64,000 nt of DNA, taken from contig NZ_JAASAG010000002.1 of NCBI RefSeq assembly GCF_012726265.1, positions 372,001-436,000 of the forward strand. The letters are read 5' to 3'. The notes beneath the pieces are model-generated. The model saw nothing but the letters and a program-made list of their open reading frames with translations, was not told the DNA's origin and did not search any database. Position 1 is the stretch's first letter; each line of letters opens with the position of its first letter. A program made the translations under genes and the position numbers. The stretch is from Streptomyces sp. HNM0575 (lineage in GTDB: Bacteria > Actinomycetota > Actinomycetes > Streptomycetales > Streptomycetaceae). Below, in pieces: positions 37,539-46,382 of this stretch.

Positions 37539-37540
37539 CG

Positions 37541-38341
37541 TCAGTTCCCGTAGCGCCGGTGGCGTGCCGCGTAGTCGCGCAGCGCGCGCAGGAAGTCGAC
37601 CTTGCGGAAGGCCGGCCAGAAGACCTCGCAGAAGTAGTACTCCGAGTGGGCGCTCTGCCAGAGCATGAAGCCCGAGAGCCGCTGCTCGCCGCTTGTGCGG
37701 ATGACCAGGTCGGGGTCGGGCTGCCCGCGCGTGTACAGGTGCTCGGAGATGTCCTCGACGGTCAGCGTCTCCGCCAGCTCGTCCAGTCTCGTACCGGCGG
37801 CGGCGCGGTCGGCGAGGAGCGAACGCACGGCGTCGGTGATCTCCTGACGCCCGCCGTACCCGACTGCGACGTTCACCAGCACCCCGTCGATGTCGCCGGC
37901 CTTCTCCTCGGCCTTCTTCAGCACCCGCTGCGTACGGTCCGGGAGGAGATCCAGCTGGCCGACGTGGTGCACGCGCCAGCGCCCGTCGTCGGCCAGGTCG
38001 CGCACGGTGTCCTCGATGATGCCGAGCAGCGGCAGCAGCTCGTTCTCCGCGCGGTTGAGATTGTCCGTGGAGAGCAGCCAGAGCGTGACGACCTTGACGT
38101 CGGTCTCCTCGCACCAGCCGAGCAGCTCACGGATCTTGTCCGCGCCGGCCTGGTGGCCCTGCTCCGTCGTGCCGCCCGAGGCACGTGCCCAGCGGCGGTT
38201 CCCGTCCAGGATCACGCCGATGTGCTTGGGCACCTGGTCGGTGTCGAGGCGGTACTCCACCCGGCGGGCGTAGAGCTTGTACGCCAGGTCACGAAGCTTC
38301 TTGTAAATGGCCAGCCCCTCCTTCGGCGAGTCCGGGACCAT
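37541..38341 (-). CDS. uppS: Isoprenyl (cis-polyprenyl) diphosphate synthase
   Basis: A 266-residue cis-prenyltransferase that makes the C50/C55 lipid carrier for cell wall and glycan synthesis. The active site ILDGNRRWAR (Asp and Arg), the middle TLWLLSTDNLNR and the C-terminal RTSGEQRLSGFMLWQSAHS with the basic and phosphate-binding residues are all present. It uses IPP from the MEP pathway that IspH supplies. The ATG at 38341 gives an N-terminus of normal length. Streptomyces usually have two such genes; which one this is cannot be told. Divergent from the aldo/keto reductase gene. Confidence 0.93.
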   Translation of the reverse strand: MVPDSPKEGLAIYKKLRDLAYKLYARRVEYRLDTDQVPKHIGVILDGNRRWARASGGTTEQGHQAGADKIRELLGWCEETDVKVVTLWLLSTDNLNRAENELLPLLGIIEDTVRDLADDGRWRVHHVGQLDLLPDRTQRVLKKAEEKAGDIDGVLVNVAVGYGGRQEITDAVRSLLADRAAAGTRLDELAETLTVEDISEHLYTRGQPDPDLVIRTSGEQRLSGFMLWQSAHSEYYFCEVFWPAFRKVDFLRALRDYAARHRRYGN

Positions 38342-38493
38342 AGAACCTTACTGCGGGTGAAGCCCCTGGACGAAGCCGGGCCGTTCGGGCCCCTGCGGGA
38401 GCTGTCGGAGGCCGAACCGGGCGGGCGCGGGCGGGCGCCGGCGGGCGGGGCCGGGGCAGGACGCCCCCGCGAAATCGCTGATAGGAAGGGCCC

Positions 38494-39546
38494 ATGACGG
38501 ACGACTCCTCCCTGCACCCCTACCGCGCCGACGGCGCCCGCTACGGCTCCATGGAGTACCGGCGCACCGGGCGCTCCGGCCTCAAGCTCCCCGCGGTCTC
38601 CCTCGGCCTGTGGCACAACTTCGGCGACGACCGTGCGCTGGAGACGCAGCGCTCGATCCTCCGCCGCGCCTTCGACCTCGGCGTGACCCACTTCGACCTG
38701 GCCAACAACTATGGCCCGCCGCCCGGTTCGGCCGAGCTGAACTTCGGCAAGCTCATGGCCCAGGACTTCCGCCCGTACCGTGACGAGCTGGTCATATCGA
38801 CCAAGGCGGGCTATCCGATGCACCCCGGTCCGTACGGCGACTGGGGCTCCCGCAAGTACCTGCTCTCCTCGCTCGACGCCTCGCTGGGCCGCATGGGCCT
38901 CGAATACGTCGACATCTTCTACTCCCACCGCTTCGACCCGGAGACCCCGCTGGAGGAGACGATGGGGGCGCTCGCCTCCGCCGTACGGCAGGGGAAGGCC
39001 CTGTACGCCGGCATCTCCTCGTACAACTCGCGCCGCACCCGCGAAGCCGCCGCCCTGCTGCGGGAGATGGGCGTGCCCGCGCTCATCCACCAGCCCTCGT
39101 ACTCGATGCTGAACCGCTGGACGGAGGACGACGGCCTGCTCGGCACCCTTGAGGGAGAGGGCATGGGCTGCATCTCCTTCGCGCCGCTCGCGCAGGGGCT
39201 GCTCACCGACAAGTACCTCCAGGGCGTACCGGAGGGCTCGCGCGCCTCGAAGGGCACCTCGCTGGACCCGGCACTGCTCACGGAGGACGTGGTGCGGCGG
39301 CTGCGCGGCCTGGACGACATCGCGCGGCGCCGCGGGCAGTCGCTCGCACAGCTGGCGCTGCGGTGGGTGCTGCGGGACGCGCGGATGACGTCGGCGCTGA
39401 TCGGCGCGAGCAGCGTGCGGCAACTGGAGGCGAACGTGGCGGCGCTGGAGGGGCCGGAGCTCACCGAAGACGAGCTGCGCGAGATCGACTCGTACGCGGT
39501 CTCGGAACCCGGCACGAACATCTGGGCGCGCAGCAGCGAGAGTTGA
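38494..39546 (+). CDS. Aldo/keto reductase (YghZ/glyceraldehyde-3-phosphate reductase-like)
   Basis: A 350-residue NADPH-dependent oxidoreductase. The catalytic tetrad is visible: Asp/Tyr in FDLANNYG, Lys in VISTKAGYPM and His in FYSHRFDPETP. MEYRRTGRSGLKLPAVSLGLWHNFG at the N-terminus, SSYNSRRTREAA and LIGASSVRQLEANV near the end fit the YghZ group that reduces L-glyceraldehyde 3-phosphate and related aldehydes. ATG 38494 follows AGGAAGGGCCC. Natural substrate unknown. Confidence 0.9.
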   Translation: MTDDSSLHPYRADGARYGSMEYRRTGRSGLKLPAVSLGLWHNFGDDRALETQRSILRRAFDLGVTHFDLANNYGPPPGSAELNFGKLMAQDFRPYRDELVISTKAGYPMHPGPYGDWGSRKYLLSSLDASLGRMGLEYVDIFYSHRFDPETPLEETMGALASAVRQGKALYAGISSYNSRRTREAAALLREMGVPALIHQPSYSMLNRWTEDDGLLGTLEGEGMGCISFAPLAQGLLTDKYLQGVPEGSRASKGTSLDPALLTEDVVRRLRGLDDIARRRGQSLAQLALRWVLRDARMTSALIGASSVRQLEANVAALEGPELTEDELREIDSYAVSEPGTNIWARSSES

Positions 39547-39987
39547 GGTCTCCGGGGGGCAGGCACGCTTGGGCGCGTGGGGCTACAACGTAAAGCGGGC
39601 CGGTCCGTGGGGGGATACGGACCGGCCCGAGGGGGGGTTCCCACCCTAGCCCCTGCCCGGGGTCAGTCCGGGCACCAACTGCCTTACGGGGCGCGTCGTT
39701 TCCGTACTCTTCGGCTGGAGCAGGCCCGGCGTTCCGCGGGCGTTGGCGCGGCGACGGCCCAGAGGGGCCCACGGGGGCCTTCACCTGCGGCACCCCGAAG
39801 AGCGACCCGCGGGCGAACGCGTACTTGACGCCCTGACGCTCCGGTCCTTCGGTACGGGTGTCCGGGCGGGGCCCGAAGTCGTAGGTGCCGTACGGAAGTT
39901 GAGTGCTCACGGAGGGCGCACGCTTACGGAGGTCGCACGCGTACGGAACGCGGTCGCGGAGAGCGCGCGATCAGGGAAGCCGCGCGG
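39547..39987. other. Intergenic region between aldo/keto reductase and HIT genes
   Basis: 441 bases between convergent genes. A perfect 12-bp terminator hairpin is at 39597-39628. The remaining 350 bases contain a few overlapping short frames without ribosome sites or coding bias; I see no gene. Confidence 0.55.
39597..39628. terminator. Terminator after the aldo/keto reductase gene
   Basis: GGGCCGGTCCGT, an 8-base loop and ACGGACCGGCCC form a perfect 12-bp stem, about 50 bases past the stop codon. Confidence 0.85.
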
Positions 39988-40419
39988 TCAGGGAAGCCGC
40001 GCGAGCCCTGCGCGCACGGCGGCGGCGTTCTCGTCGAGTTCGTCGCGCTCCCTTACCTTCCAGTCCGCGTCGATGCGGAAGCCGTCGCCGGCGAAGCGGG
40101 GCAGCACGTGCAGGTGCACGTGGAAGACCTCCTGGAACGCGGCCTTGCCGTCGGCCAGGAAGAGGTTGACGCCCTCGCAGCGCAGACCCGATCCGCGCAG
40201 CGCGCGGCCGAGGCGGTGGGCCGCCGACCACACCCGCGTGCCGAGGGTCACGTCAAGGTCCTCCAGCCCCTGCGCATGTGCCTTGGGGATGACGAGCAGA
40301 TGGCCCGGAGTGACGGGCCGGAGGTCCATGAAGGCCACCGTCGCGTCGTCTTCGTGGACGACGCTCGCCTCGGCCCGACCTCGCACGATGTCGCAGAAGA
40401 CGCACTCGCCGCCGGTCAC
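39988..40419 (-). CDS. HIT-family nucleotide hydrolase or transferase
   Basis: A 143-residue HIT protein. The N-terminus CVFCDIVRG provides the zinc-type Cys pair of the HIT/PKCI group, HVHLHVLPRF is the histidine-triad loop, and the C-terminus WKVRERDELDENAAAVRAGL is typical. It hydrolyses nucleotide phosphoramidates or dinucleotides in the family. GTG 40419 has GAGGAG seven bases upstream; a GTG two codons earlier is too close to that site. Confidence 0.92.
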   Translation of the reverse strand: MTGGECVFCDIVRGRAEASVVHEDDATVAFMDLRPVTPGHLLVIPKAHAQGLEDLDVTLGTRVWSAAHRLGRALRGSGLRCEGVNLFLADGKAAFQEVFHVHLHVLPRFAGDGFRIDADWKVRERDELDENAAAVRAGLARLP

Positions 40420-40629
40420 GCTCACTCTCCTCGCTCTCGCAGGCCCCGGCGCCGATGCGGAAGGAACGACCGCAGACCGCCGCGGACCTTCACGGTAGAA
40501 GCGCACAACCCCGGGTGCGCGCTGCACGGTTGGGAGTTTTCCAACCCTCCACGGAGTTGCCAGACGAGGGTCACTGGGGGGCTCGGGCGTCGTCTTCCAC
40601 GAGAGGGCCGACCCCGAGCAGTCCGATCC

Positions 40630-41058
40630 TCACAGGCGCACCGTGAAGCCTGGGAGGTCATACTCAGCGAAATCCTCAACCGATAGCACGATGCCATCGC
40701 TCTCGAATTTCGCGCCACACATATAGCGTGGCCCCGGAGCCCGCATGTACAGGGAATCCGCATCACGAAATGCGTCTTCGGCCCGGCACATGATCGCCAT
40801 GTCGTCGGCATTGAAGGTGACCATCACATACGGATTCCGGCCGATCGGAGTCTCATCGATCAGTCTCAACTCGGCAGCGGTATCGTCACTCTCCAGGGAC
40901 ACGAACTTGTGCGGAATTCTTGACCAGTCGACCTTGCTCGGAATCCAGGGAAGTGATTCCAAGTACTCGTGGAACACTTGGGAGTAGGAGCTTTCCAACC
41001 GGCGACAGTCGTGATCGGCCATCCATTCCTGGACGTGTGGATGCTCTAGGTATGACAT
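40630..41058 (-). CDS. Likely immunity protein for the adjacent RHS toxin
   Basis: A 142-residue acidic protein of no family I can name. It starts 15 bases after the rhs stop on the same strand, its GC content (about 55%) is well below the rest of the window, and its size is right for an immunity protein. Residues show aromatic/acidic strand-helix alternation (SLPWIPSKVDWSRIP, GRNPYVMVTFNADD, AEYDLPGF) but no catalytic pattern. ATG 41058 has GCGAGAG seven bases upstream. The inference comes from position and composition; a binding test would be needed. Confidence 0.65.
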   Translation of the reverse strand: MSYLEHPHVQEWMADHDCRRLESSYSQVFHEYLESLPWIPSKVDWSRIPHKFVSLESDDTAAELRLIDETPIGRNPYVMVTFNADDMAIMCRAEDAFRDADSLYMRAPGPRYMCGAKFESDGIVLSVEDFAEYDLPGFTVRL

Positions 41059-41073
41059 ACGCAACTCTCGCTT

Positions 41074-44000
41074 CTAGCCGTGGGGGAAGTGCTCCAACAC
41101 GGAATAGTAGTCGCCCACAGGGTCTGTAGAACGGATCACGTTGGCGCCGTATTCCCAGCCATCACTTCTCTTGGGGCCGTGCCTTACCCACCAGTTGACG
41201 TGAAAGCCCTTCTCCGGGTTGTGCGGGTCGAGGTCGATTCTCCACCCTCGCATACCGTCTGGGCTCTGCATCCCCGTAACTCGGCCCTTGTGGGGACCGA
41301 TCTCCTGAACAAAGGGCTGGGCATCATCACCAAGACCGGCCATATCGCGAGCAGCGGCCCGAGCACCGTTCAGATCGTCAAAATGTGAAATCTTCTCCTT
41401 GCACCCCGCAAGCCCCAGTGGGTCCACCCACGTATGTGGATTGTCCACGTACGTGGTCGGGTTGGGGGACGGGGCGAGGCCCAGGGGGTCCGGGGTGAGG
41501 TAGCGGGCCGTTGTGGGGTCGTAGTGGCGGTGGAAGTTGTAGTGGAGGCCCGTTTCCGGGTCGGCGTACTGGCCCGGGAAGCGCAGCGGGGTGTACGCCG
41601 TGGCGTCCGCGTTCCAGGTGGTGGTGCCCCACAGGGTGCGGCGCGTGCGCCAGGCGATGTCGCCGGTCTCGTCGAGCAGTTCGGTGGGCGTGCCCACCAG
41701 GTCCGTGGCGATCGCGAAGAAGCGGGAGTCGATCTCGGCCTGGCCGGTCGCGTCCGTGATGCGCTCGGTCTGGGTGACCGGGTGCAGACCATCGTGGTCC
41801 CAGGTGAGGGTGACCGGGTCGGGAAGGTTCGGGGCCGTCGTGGTCTGCTCGACGAGGGTGGTGCCGTCCCAGGTGAAGTCGACCTGTTCCAGGACCTGTT
41901 GGCCGTCGTCGCCGAGGCGCTGCTTGGCGATGCGGCGGCCCAGCGGGTCGTAGAGGTAGCGCCAGCGGGTGCCGTCCGGGGTGACGACGGAGGTGAGCCG
42001 GTCCTCGCCGTCCCAGGTGTAGCGCCACGTGTCCGGCTTCTTCGACAGCCGTGACTTCTGCCGCACCGTGGTGCGGCCCGCCGCGTCGTACTCGTAGCGC
42101 ACCGAGCCGGCCGCCAGCAGCCGTGTGCCCGCGTAGTCGCGCCCGCCGCGCGCGTCCGAACCCGCGTGCTGTGCGGGCCAGTCGGCGGTCGTCTGGTTGC
42201 CCGCCGCGTCGTAGGCATACGACTCGGACCAGTCCTCGGCGCGCACCGCCGTCACGCGCCCCGCCGGGTCCAGGTCGAAGCGCTGCGGGCCGTTCAACTC
42301 GTCTTCGAGGCCGATGAGCCGGCTGTCGGCCCGATAGGTGTAGCTGCGCCGCTGCACCGTGCCGGCCGACGGCCCGGTGATGGTCTGTGCTGCCAGCCGG
42401 CCCGCCGGGTCCCACAGGTTGGTGAAGGCCAGCTCGCCTCCGCCGACCCGGCGGGCGGTCTCACGGCCCGCCGCGTCGTAGTCGGAGGCGACCGTGTGGC
42501 CGTCGACGGTCAGCGAGGTGCGGTTGCCGGCCGTGTCGTAGGCGTACGTCGTGACCGTGCCGGACGGGGTGACGCGGCGGGTGCGGCGGCCCAACTGGTC
42601 GTAGGCGTGCGTCAGTACGCGGCCGGAGACGGCCTCGGTGCTGATGCGGCCGAGCTTGTCGTGGCGGCGGACGAGTTCGGCGTCAGGGCCGGTGGCCGAC
42701 ATGAGGCGCCCGGCCGCGTCATAGGCGTAATCGGTGGCGTCGCCATCGGCGTTCTTCCTGGTGATGCGGCCCATCGCGTCGTGCGTGAAGCTGACGGTCT
42801 GCCCGGCCGGGTTGGTGCGGAAGGCGAGGCGGCCGGCGGCGTCGTGGCCGTACTGCACGGTGCGGCCGTCGAAGTCGGTCTCGGATATCAGCCGGCCCGC
42901 CGGGTCGTAGGAGTAACTCCAGTGCAGGCCCTGGGGGTTGGTGACCTCGACGAGACGCAGCTCGGTGTCGTAGGCGAAGGTGTGGCGGACGCCGTCGGGC
43001 CCGGTACGTGCCGTCCTCAGGTCGAAGTGCGTGTACTCGTACGAGGTGACCCGGCCGAGGGCGTCGGTGTGGGTCAGGCAGTTGCCCTCGCCGTCGTACG
43101 TCCAGCTCTGCACGGCGCCGCCCGGGTCCTCGCGGCGGGTCAGGCGGCCCTCCGGCGTCCAGGAGAGCCGGGTGACGGCGCCCGCCGGGTCGGTGACCTC
43201 GACGGGCCGCCCGAAGGCGTCCCGCACATAGGTGGTGGTGCCGCCATCGGGGGCTCCCCGGCCCGAGGCCGGGGAAGGGTCGGTGACCGACAGCGGCAGC
43301 CCGGCCATGTCGCAGCGCACGCGGCTCGTGGCACCGTCGGGTTCTCCCCGGCCGGAGGCCGGGGAGGGGGCGGTGACGGAGGCGAGATGGCCGCGTTCGT
43401 CGTAGCCGTACGAAGTGGTCGCGCCCGACGGGTCGGTGACGGCGGTGAGCAGGCCACGTTCGTCGCGTGCGTAGTGCCACTCGGCGCCGTCGGGGGCCGT
43501 ACTGCTCACGGGCCGTCCGTCGGCGTCGTATTCGGCACTGGTCTCGCCGCCGTCGGGCAGCACGACCTTCAGCAGGCGTCCCGCGTCGTCGTAGGTGTAC
43601 CGGACGGTGCCGCCGGCCGGGTCGGTGACGGTGAGCGGGCGGTGCTCCGCGTCGTAAGCGGTGTGCGTGGTCTGCCCGTTGGGGTCGGTCTCGGCGACGA
43701 TGCGCAGCCGGCTGTCGACGAGGAAGTGCAGCCGGTGGCCCAGGGAGTCGGTGACGCGTGTGACGTGGTGCCCCGGGGTGCCGGACGGCAGTCCGTACTC
43801 GAAAGTGGCCCGCTGGTGGCCCGCCTCGCCGGTGTGGAAGACGCAGCGGTCCTGCTCGTCGTAGGTGTACGAGAAGGAGCTGTCGTTGCTGTCGGTCCAG
43901 GAGACGATGCGGCCCCGGTCGTCGACGCCGTAGCGGACCGCCGCTCCCGTGGAGTCGGCGACCGAGGTGAGGTGCCCCGCCTCGTCGTAGCCGTACGACT

Positions 44001-45753
44001 TCAGCAGCTGCGCGGAGCCGTCCGGCGCACCGCCCGCGAGGTACAGCCCGGTGACCCGGCCGCCGGCGCAGGCGAAGGTCAGCTCGTACCCGCCGGAGTG
44101 GGTCACCGACAGGGGCGCGCCGGTCTCGCCGTCCCACTCGAACGAGGCCCAGCCGCCGGTCTCGTGGCTCAGCGCGGCGATCCGGGCGACGCCGTCGCCG
44201 CCGGGTGGTGCGTCCTCCGGGGCTTCGAAAGTGCGGGTGAGTCCGCTCACGGGGTCGGTGAGGGTGTACGAGCCGTCGACGCGGCGGTCCAGCGGCCACG
44301 GCAGTCCCTGCTGCGGGACGACGGGAACGCCGGGCGCGGGGTGCGGGTAATCGCGGACGCTGCCGTCGGCGGCGACGTAGACCACGCCCTCGGGGTCGAT
44401 CTCCAGCCGCTCGTCCAGCGGGGAGGCCCACGCCGGACCGAACCAGACGCCCAGCCGGTAGGCCGATTCGAAGGTACGGATGAAGCCGAGGGGGAACGAG
44501 CCGGGCAGCGAGACGTCGGTCTCGGCCATGACCATGCGGCCGGTGGCCATGTCCACCGGCTCCTTCCTCAGGACCTTGCAGTCGAACTGCCGGCGCAGAT
44601 CGCTGAGCCGATGCCGCAGCGTCTTGCGGGCGCCCTCCTCGGCGCCCTCCTTGATCCCGCGCTTCAGCCCGGCCTTCAGGCCCGCCCTGAGTCCTCCCTT
44701 GGCGACGGCGCCGGCGCCCTTGCTGCCGACGACGTCGACGGCGAGCTTCCCGGCCATCTCGCCCGGGTCGCTCCAGTCGGCGTTCTTGATCGCGCCGACG
44801 ATGCGCTCGGGGTGGGCCGCTGTGGAGGCCAGCCCGGTCATGACGCCGTTCATGTTCTTCAGGTAGTCGCCGGGATGTGTGAGGTTGTACGGCTCCATCG
44901 GGTTGACCGTCCGCGCCAGCTGGAGGGTCTCCACAAGTCCCTTTCCCACGCCGCCGAGCACGTGCATGGTGTTGAGGGACATCCCCTCCGCGTAGTCCCG
45001 TGCTCCGCGCCCGAGTTGGTCCATCAGGCCCGGCTCCGGCGGGGCGTCCTCCACCAGCTTCGACATCGTCCGCTGCGCCTCGCGGGCCGCCGAGTCGCGC
45101 TGCCCGCGGGCCTCGGACAGCAGATGCCGCGCACGCTCGAGGCCGTCCTCACCGGGGTCGTGGAAGGGCTCGGGACGGGGGCCGGGGTCGCCGCCGGACT
45201 CATTGGTGCGGTTCCAGGCGTCGACGCGCTTGTTGTACGCGTGGACCGCCTTGTCCGAGGCCGCCTTCGCCTTCTTGTACGCGGCGACGGCCTCACGGGC
45301 CTGGCCCTGCGCCCACTGCACCGTGGAGGCGAACTCCACGAGGGACTTGGCCGCGTCCTCACAGGCGTCGGCCGCCTTGATCCAGAACTTCGGCTGCGGC
45401 GAGAACTTCTCCCGGAAGGCGTCGCCCGCCTTGCCACGCCACGAGTCGGCGTCCATGCCGCGCATTCCCGAGCCCATCCGCTCGAACGCGCGGAAGAAGT
45501 CCCGCAGATGCTCGGCGGTCTTCGTGATCTCCTCGACGTCGCCGTGTATCAGCTCCTTGGGGTCCTCGGTCGTGCCCAGCTCGCGCTCGGCGACCTTCGC
45601 GCCGAGGCCGTCCGCCGCCCATTCGCCGCCGTCCCGCACGGCCTCGGCGGCACCGTCCGCGCCGGCCGACTCCAGGCCGTCGGCGGCCTTGTCACCGAGC
45701 CACCCGACGCCGTCGCCGAGCGCCTCGCCGGCGCCGTCGATCCAGTCACCCAT
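41074..45753 (-). CDS. RHS-repeat polymorphic toxin with T7SS-like N-terminus
   Basis: A 1559-residue exported toxin. Residues 1-200 form a WXG/ESX-type N-terminus (RMGSGMRGMDADSWRGKAGD, coiled helices to ~270) that probably directs type VII export. A Lys/Arg-rich region and a DUF6531-like block (DMATGRMVMAETDVSLPG, FGPAWASPLDERLE) follow; YD repeats of the form YDAAGRL fill about 560-1390. The RHS core ends with YLTPDPLGLAPSP and HTWVDPLGLAG near residue 1447. The last ~110 residues are the toxin tip, with GARAAARDMAGLG, WRIDLDPHNPEKGFHVNWW and EHFPHG; family unknown. Its GC drops sharply. ATG 45753 overlaps the upstream stop (TGATG). Confidence 0.93.
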   Translation of the reverse strand: MGDWIDGAGEALGDGVGWLGDKAADGLESAGADGAAEAVRDGGEWAADGLGAKVAERELGTTEDPKELIHGDVEEITKTAEHLRDFFRAFERMGSGMRGMDADSWRGKAGDAFREKFSPQPKFWIKAADACEDAAKSLVEFASTVQWAQGQAREAVAAYKKAKAASDKAVHAYNKRVDAWNRTNESGGDPGPRPEPFHDPGEDGLERARHLLSEARGQRDSAAREAQRTMSKLVEDAPPEPGLMDQLGRGARDYAEGMSLNTMHVLGGVGKGLVETLQLARTVNPMEPYNLTHPGDYLKNMNGVMTGLASTAAHPERIVGAIKNADWSDPGEMAGKLAVDVVGSKGAGAVAKGGLRAGLKAGLKRGIKEGAEEGARKTLRHRLSDLRRQFDCKVLRKEPVDMATGRMVMAETDVSLPGSFPLGFIRTFESAYRLGVWFGPAWASPLDERLEIDPEGVVYVAADGSVRDYPHPAPGVPVVPQQGLPWPLDRRVDGSYTLTDPVSGLTRTFEAPEDAPPGGDGVARIAALSHETGGWASFEWDGETGAPLSVTHSGGYELTFACAGGRVTGLYLAGGAPDGSAQLLKSYGYDEAGHLTSVADSTGAAVRYGVDDRGRIVSWTDSNDSSFSYTYDEQDRCVFHTGEAGHQRATFEYGLPSGTPGHHVTRVTDSLGHRLHFLVDSRLRIVAETDPNGQTTHTAYDAEHRPLTVTDPAGGTVRYTYDDAGRLLKVVLPDGGETSAEYDADGRPVSSTAPDGAEWHYARDERGLLTAVTDPSGATTSYGYDERGHLASVTAPSPASGRGEPDGATSRVRCDMAGLPLSVTDPSPASGRGAPDGGTTTYVRDAFGRPVEVTDPAGAVTRLSWTPEGRLTRREDPGGAVQSWTYDGEGNCLTHTDALGRVTSYEYTHFDLRTARTGPDGVRHTFAYDTELRLVEVTNPQGLHWSYSYDPAGRLISETDFDGRTVQYGHDAAGRLAFRTNPAGQTVSFTHDAMGRITRKNADGDATDYAYDAAGRLMSATGPDAELVRRHDKLGRISTEAVSGRVLTHAYDQLGRRTRRVTPSGTVTTYAYDTAGNRTSLTVDGHTVASDYDAAGRETARRVGGGELAFTNLWDPAGRLAAQTITGPSAGTVQRRSYTYRADSRLIGLEDELNGPQRFDLDPAGRVTAVRAEDWSESYAYDAAGNQTTADWPAQHAGSDARGGRDYAGTRLLAAGSVRYEYDAAGRTTVRQKSRLSKKPDTWRYTWDGEDRLTSVVTPDGTRWRYLYDPLGRRIAKQRLGDDGQQVLEQVDFTWDGTTLVEQTTTAPNLPDPVTLTWDHDGLHPVTQTERITDATGQAEIDSRFFAIATDLVGTPTELLDETGDIAWRTRRTLWGTTTWNADATAYTPLRFPGQYADPETGLHYNFHRHYDPTTARYLTPDPLGLAPSPNPTTYVDNPHTWVDPLGLAGCKEKISHFDDLNGARAAARDMAGLGDDAQPFVQEIGPHKGRVTGMQSPDGMRGWRIDLDPHNPEKGFHVNWWVRHGPKRSDGWEYGANVIRSTDPVGDYYSVLEHFPHG
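43256..43274. repeat. Palindromic element inside rhs (copy 1)
   Basis: CCCCGGCC, CGA, GGCCGGGG: an 8-bp stem within the rhs YD-repeat region. It encodes part of a PSPASGRGAPDG insertion between YD repeats. A near-identical copy lies 90 bases away. Confidence 0.6.
43344..43366. repeat. Palindromic element inside rhs (copy 2)
   Basis: CTCCCCGGCC, GGA, GGCCGGGGAG: a 10-bp stem, 90 bases (30 codons) from the first copy. It encodes the matching SPASGRGEPDG insertion, so the two insertions repeat at the YD-repeat period. Confidence 0.6.
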
Positions 45754-46382
45754 CAGTGCGCACCCCCGCTGCCGCCCTGCTGTCCGCCTCCGGCGCCGCC
45801 GCCCTGCCCCTGCCGGCCGGCCGGGTCGCCGTCCCACTGCCATTCGCCGCGCGAGCCCGGAAGCAGCGGGGAGGTCTCGGCGTCGTCGCCGGCCTTCTCC
45901 CACTGCTCGCCCATCTCGTCGAAGTCGGGCAGCGAGTAGTCAACCGGCTTGTCGCGCTGGGCTGCCTGGACGGACTCCTGCCCGATCTGAGTCCACGACT
46001 TGTCCGCGGCGCCCTCGCCCGCGGACATGCCGGCGGCGGGGTCGTTCGCGGCGGCGCTCGCCGCCAGCTCCTTCAGGGTGCCGACGACGTACTCCTCCTG
46101 CTCGTGGTACAGGCCGGCGTTGAGCCCGAGCCCCAGCGCGAGCTGGTTGGCGTCGTGGATCCTCTCGCTGACGGCCGCGCCCCAACGGTCGCAGAACTCC
46201 TCGAACTTATCGGCCAGAGCGGCGTCGCCGAGCGTCATGCCCGACAGCGACATGCGCGAGAAGCCGTGTCCCTGCTGGCTGGTGATGGAGAAGAGGCCGA
46301 CCTCCTCCAGCTCCGCTATCGCGTCCTTCAGGCCCTTCTCGATCTGCTTGGCCGCGTGCGGGTCGAACTCGTAGCCGCTCAT
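45753..46382 (-). CDS. WXG100/ESX-like protein encoded before rhs
   Basis: A 209-residue protein with two helical parts, a helix KQIEKGLKDAIAELEEVG, then a region with FCDRWGAAVSERI (the W-G turn) and helices to residue 110. The C-terminal 90 residues are Gly/Pro/Asp/Gln-rich. It precedes rhs with TGATG coupling and follows SseB-like with ATGA coupling. It resembles ESX-type partner proteins that help secrete LXG/RHS toxins, so a chaperone or co-export role is likely, but untested. Confidence 0.7.
   Translation of the reverse strand: MSGYEFDPHAAKQIEKGLKDAIAELEEVGLFSITSQQGHGFSRMSLSGMTLGDAALADKFEEFCDRWGAAVSERIHDANQLALGLGLNAGLYHEQEEYVVGTLKELAASAAANDPAAGMSAGEGAADKSWTQIGQESVQAAQRDKPVDYSLPDFDEMGEQWEKAGDDAETSPLLPGSRGEWQWDGDPAGRQGQGGGAGGGQQGGSGGAH

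Larger units (their letters stand above)
37114..37540. other. Intergenic region between uppS-like and PhoH genes
   Basis: 427 bases. It has short tandem repeats directly after the prenyltransferase stop (37499-37538) and a 12-bp inverted repeat at 37361-37416. The part from 37114 to about 37330 is the PhoH upstream region; no gene seen. Confidence 0.5.

Noticed and set aside
39461..39910. A minus-strand 149-codon frame downstream of the HIT gene
   Set aside because: Its GTG is preceded by CCCTCC, not a ribosome site, and its second half runs through the terminator hairpin and the antisense of the aldo/keto reductase.
42166..45939. A 1257-codon open frame on the plus strand opposite rhs
   Set aside because: It mirrors the RHS gene, is built from complements of its repeats and shows no recognisable domain; a shadow frame of high-GC coding DNA.
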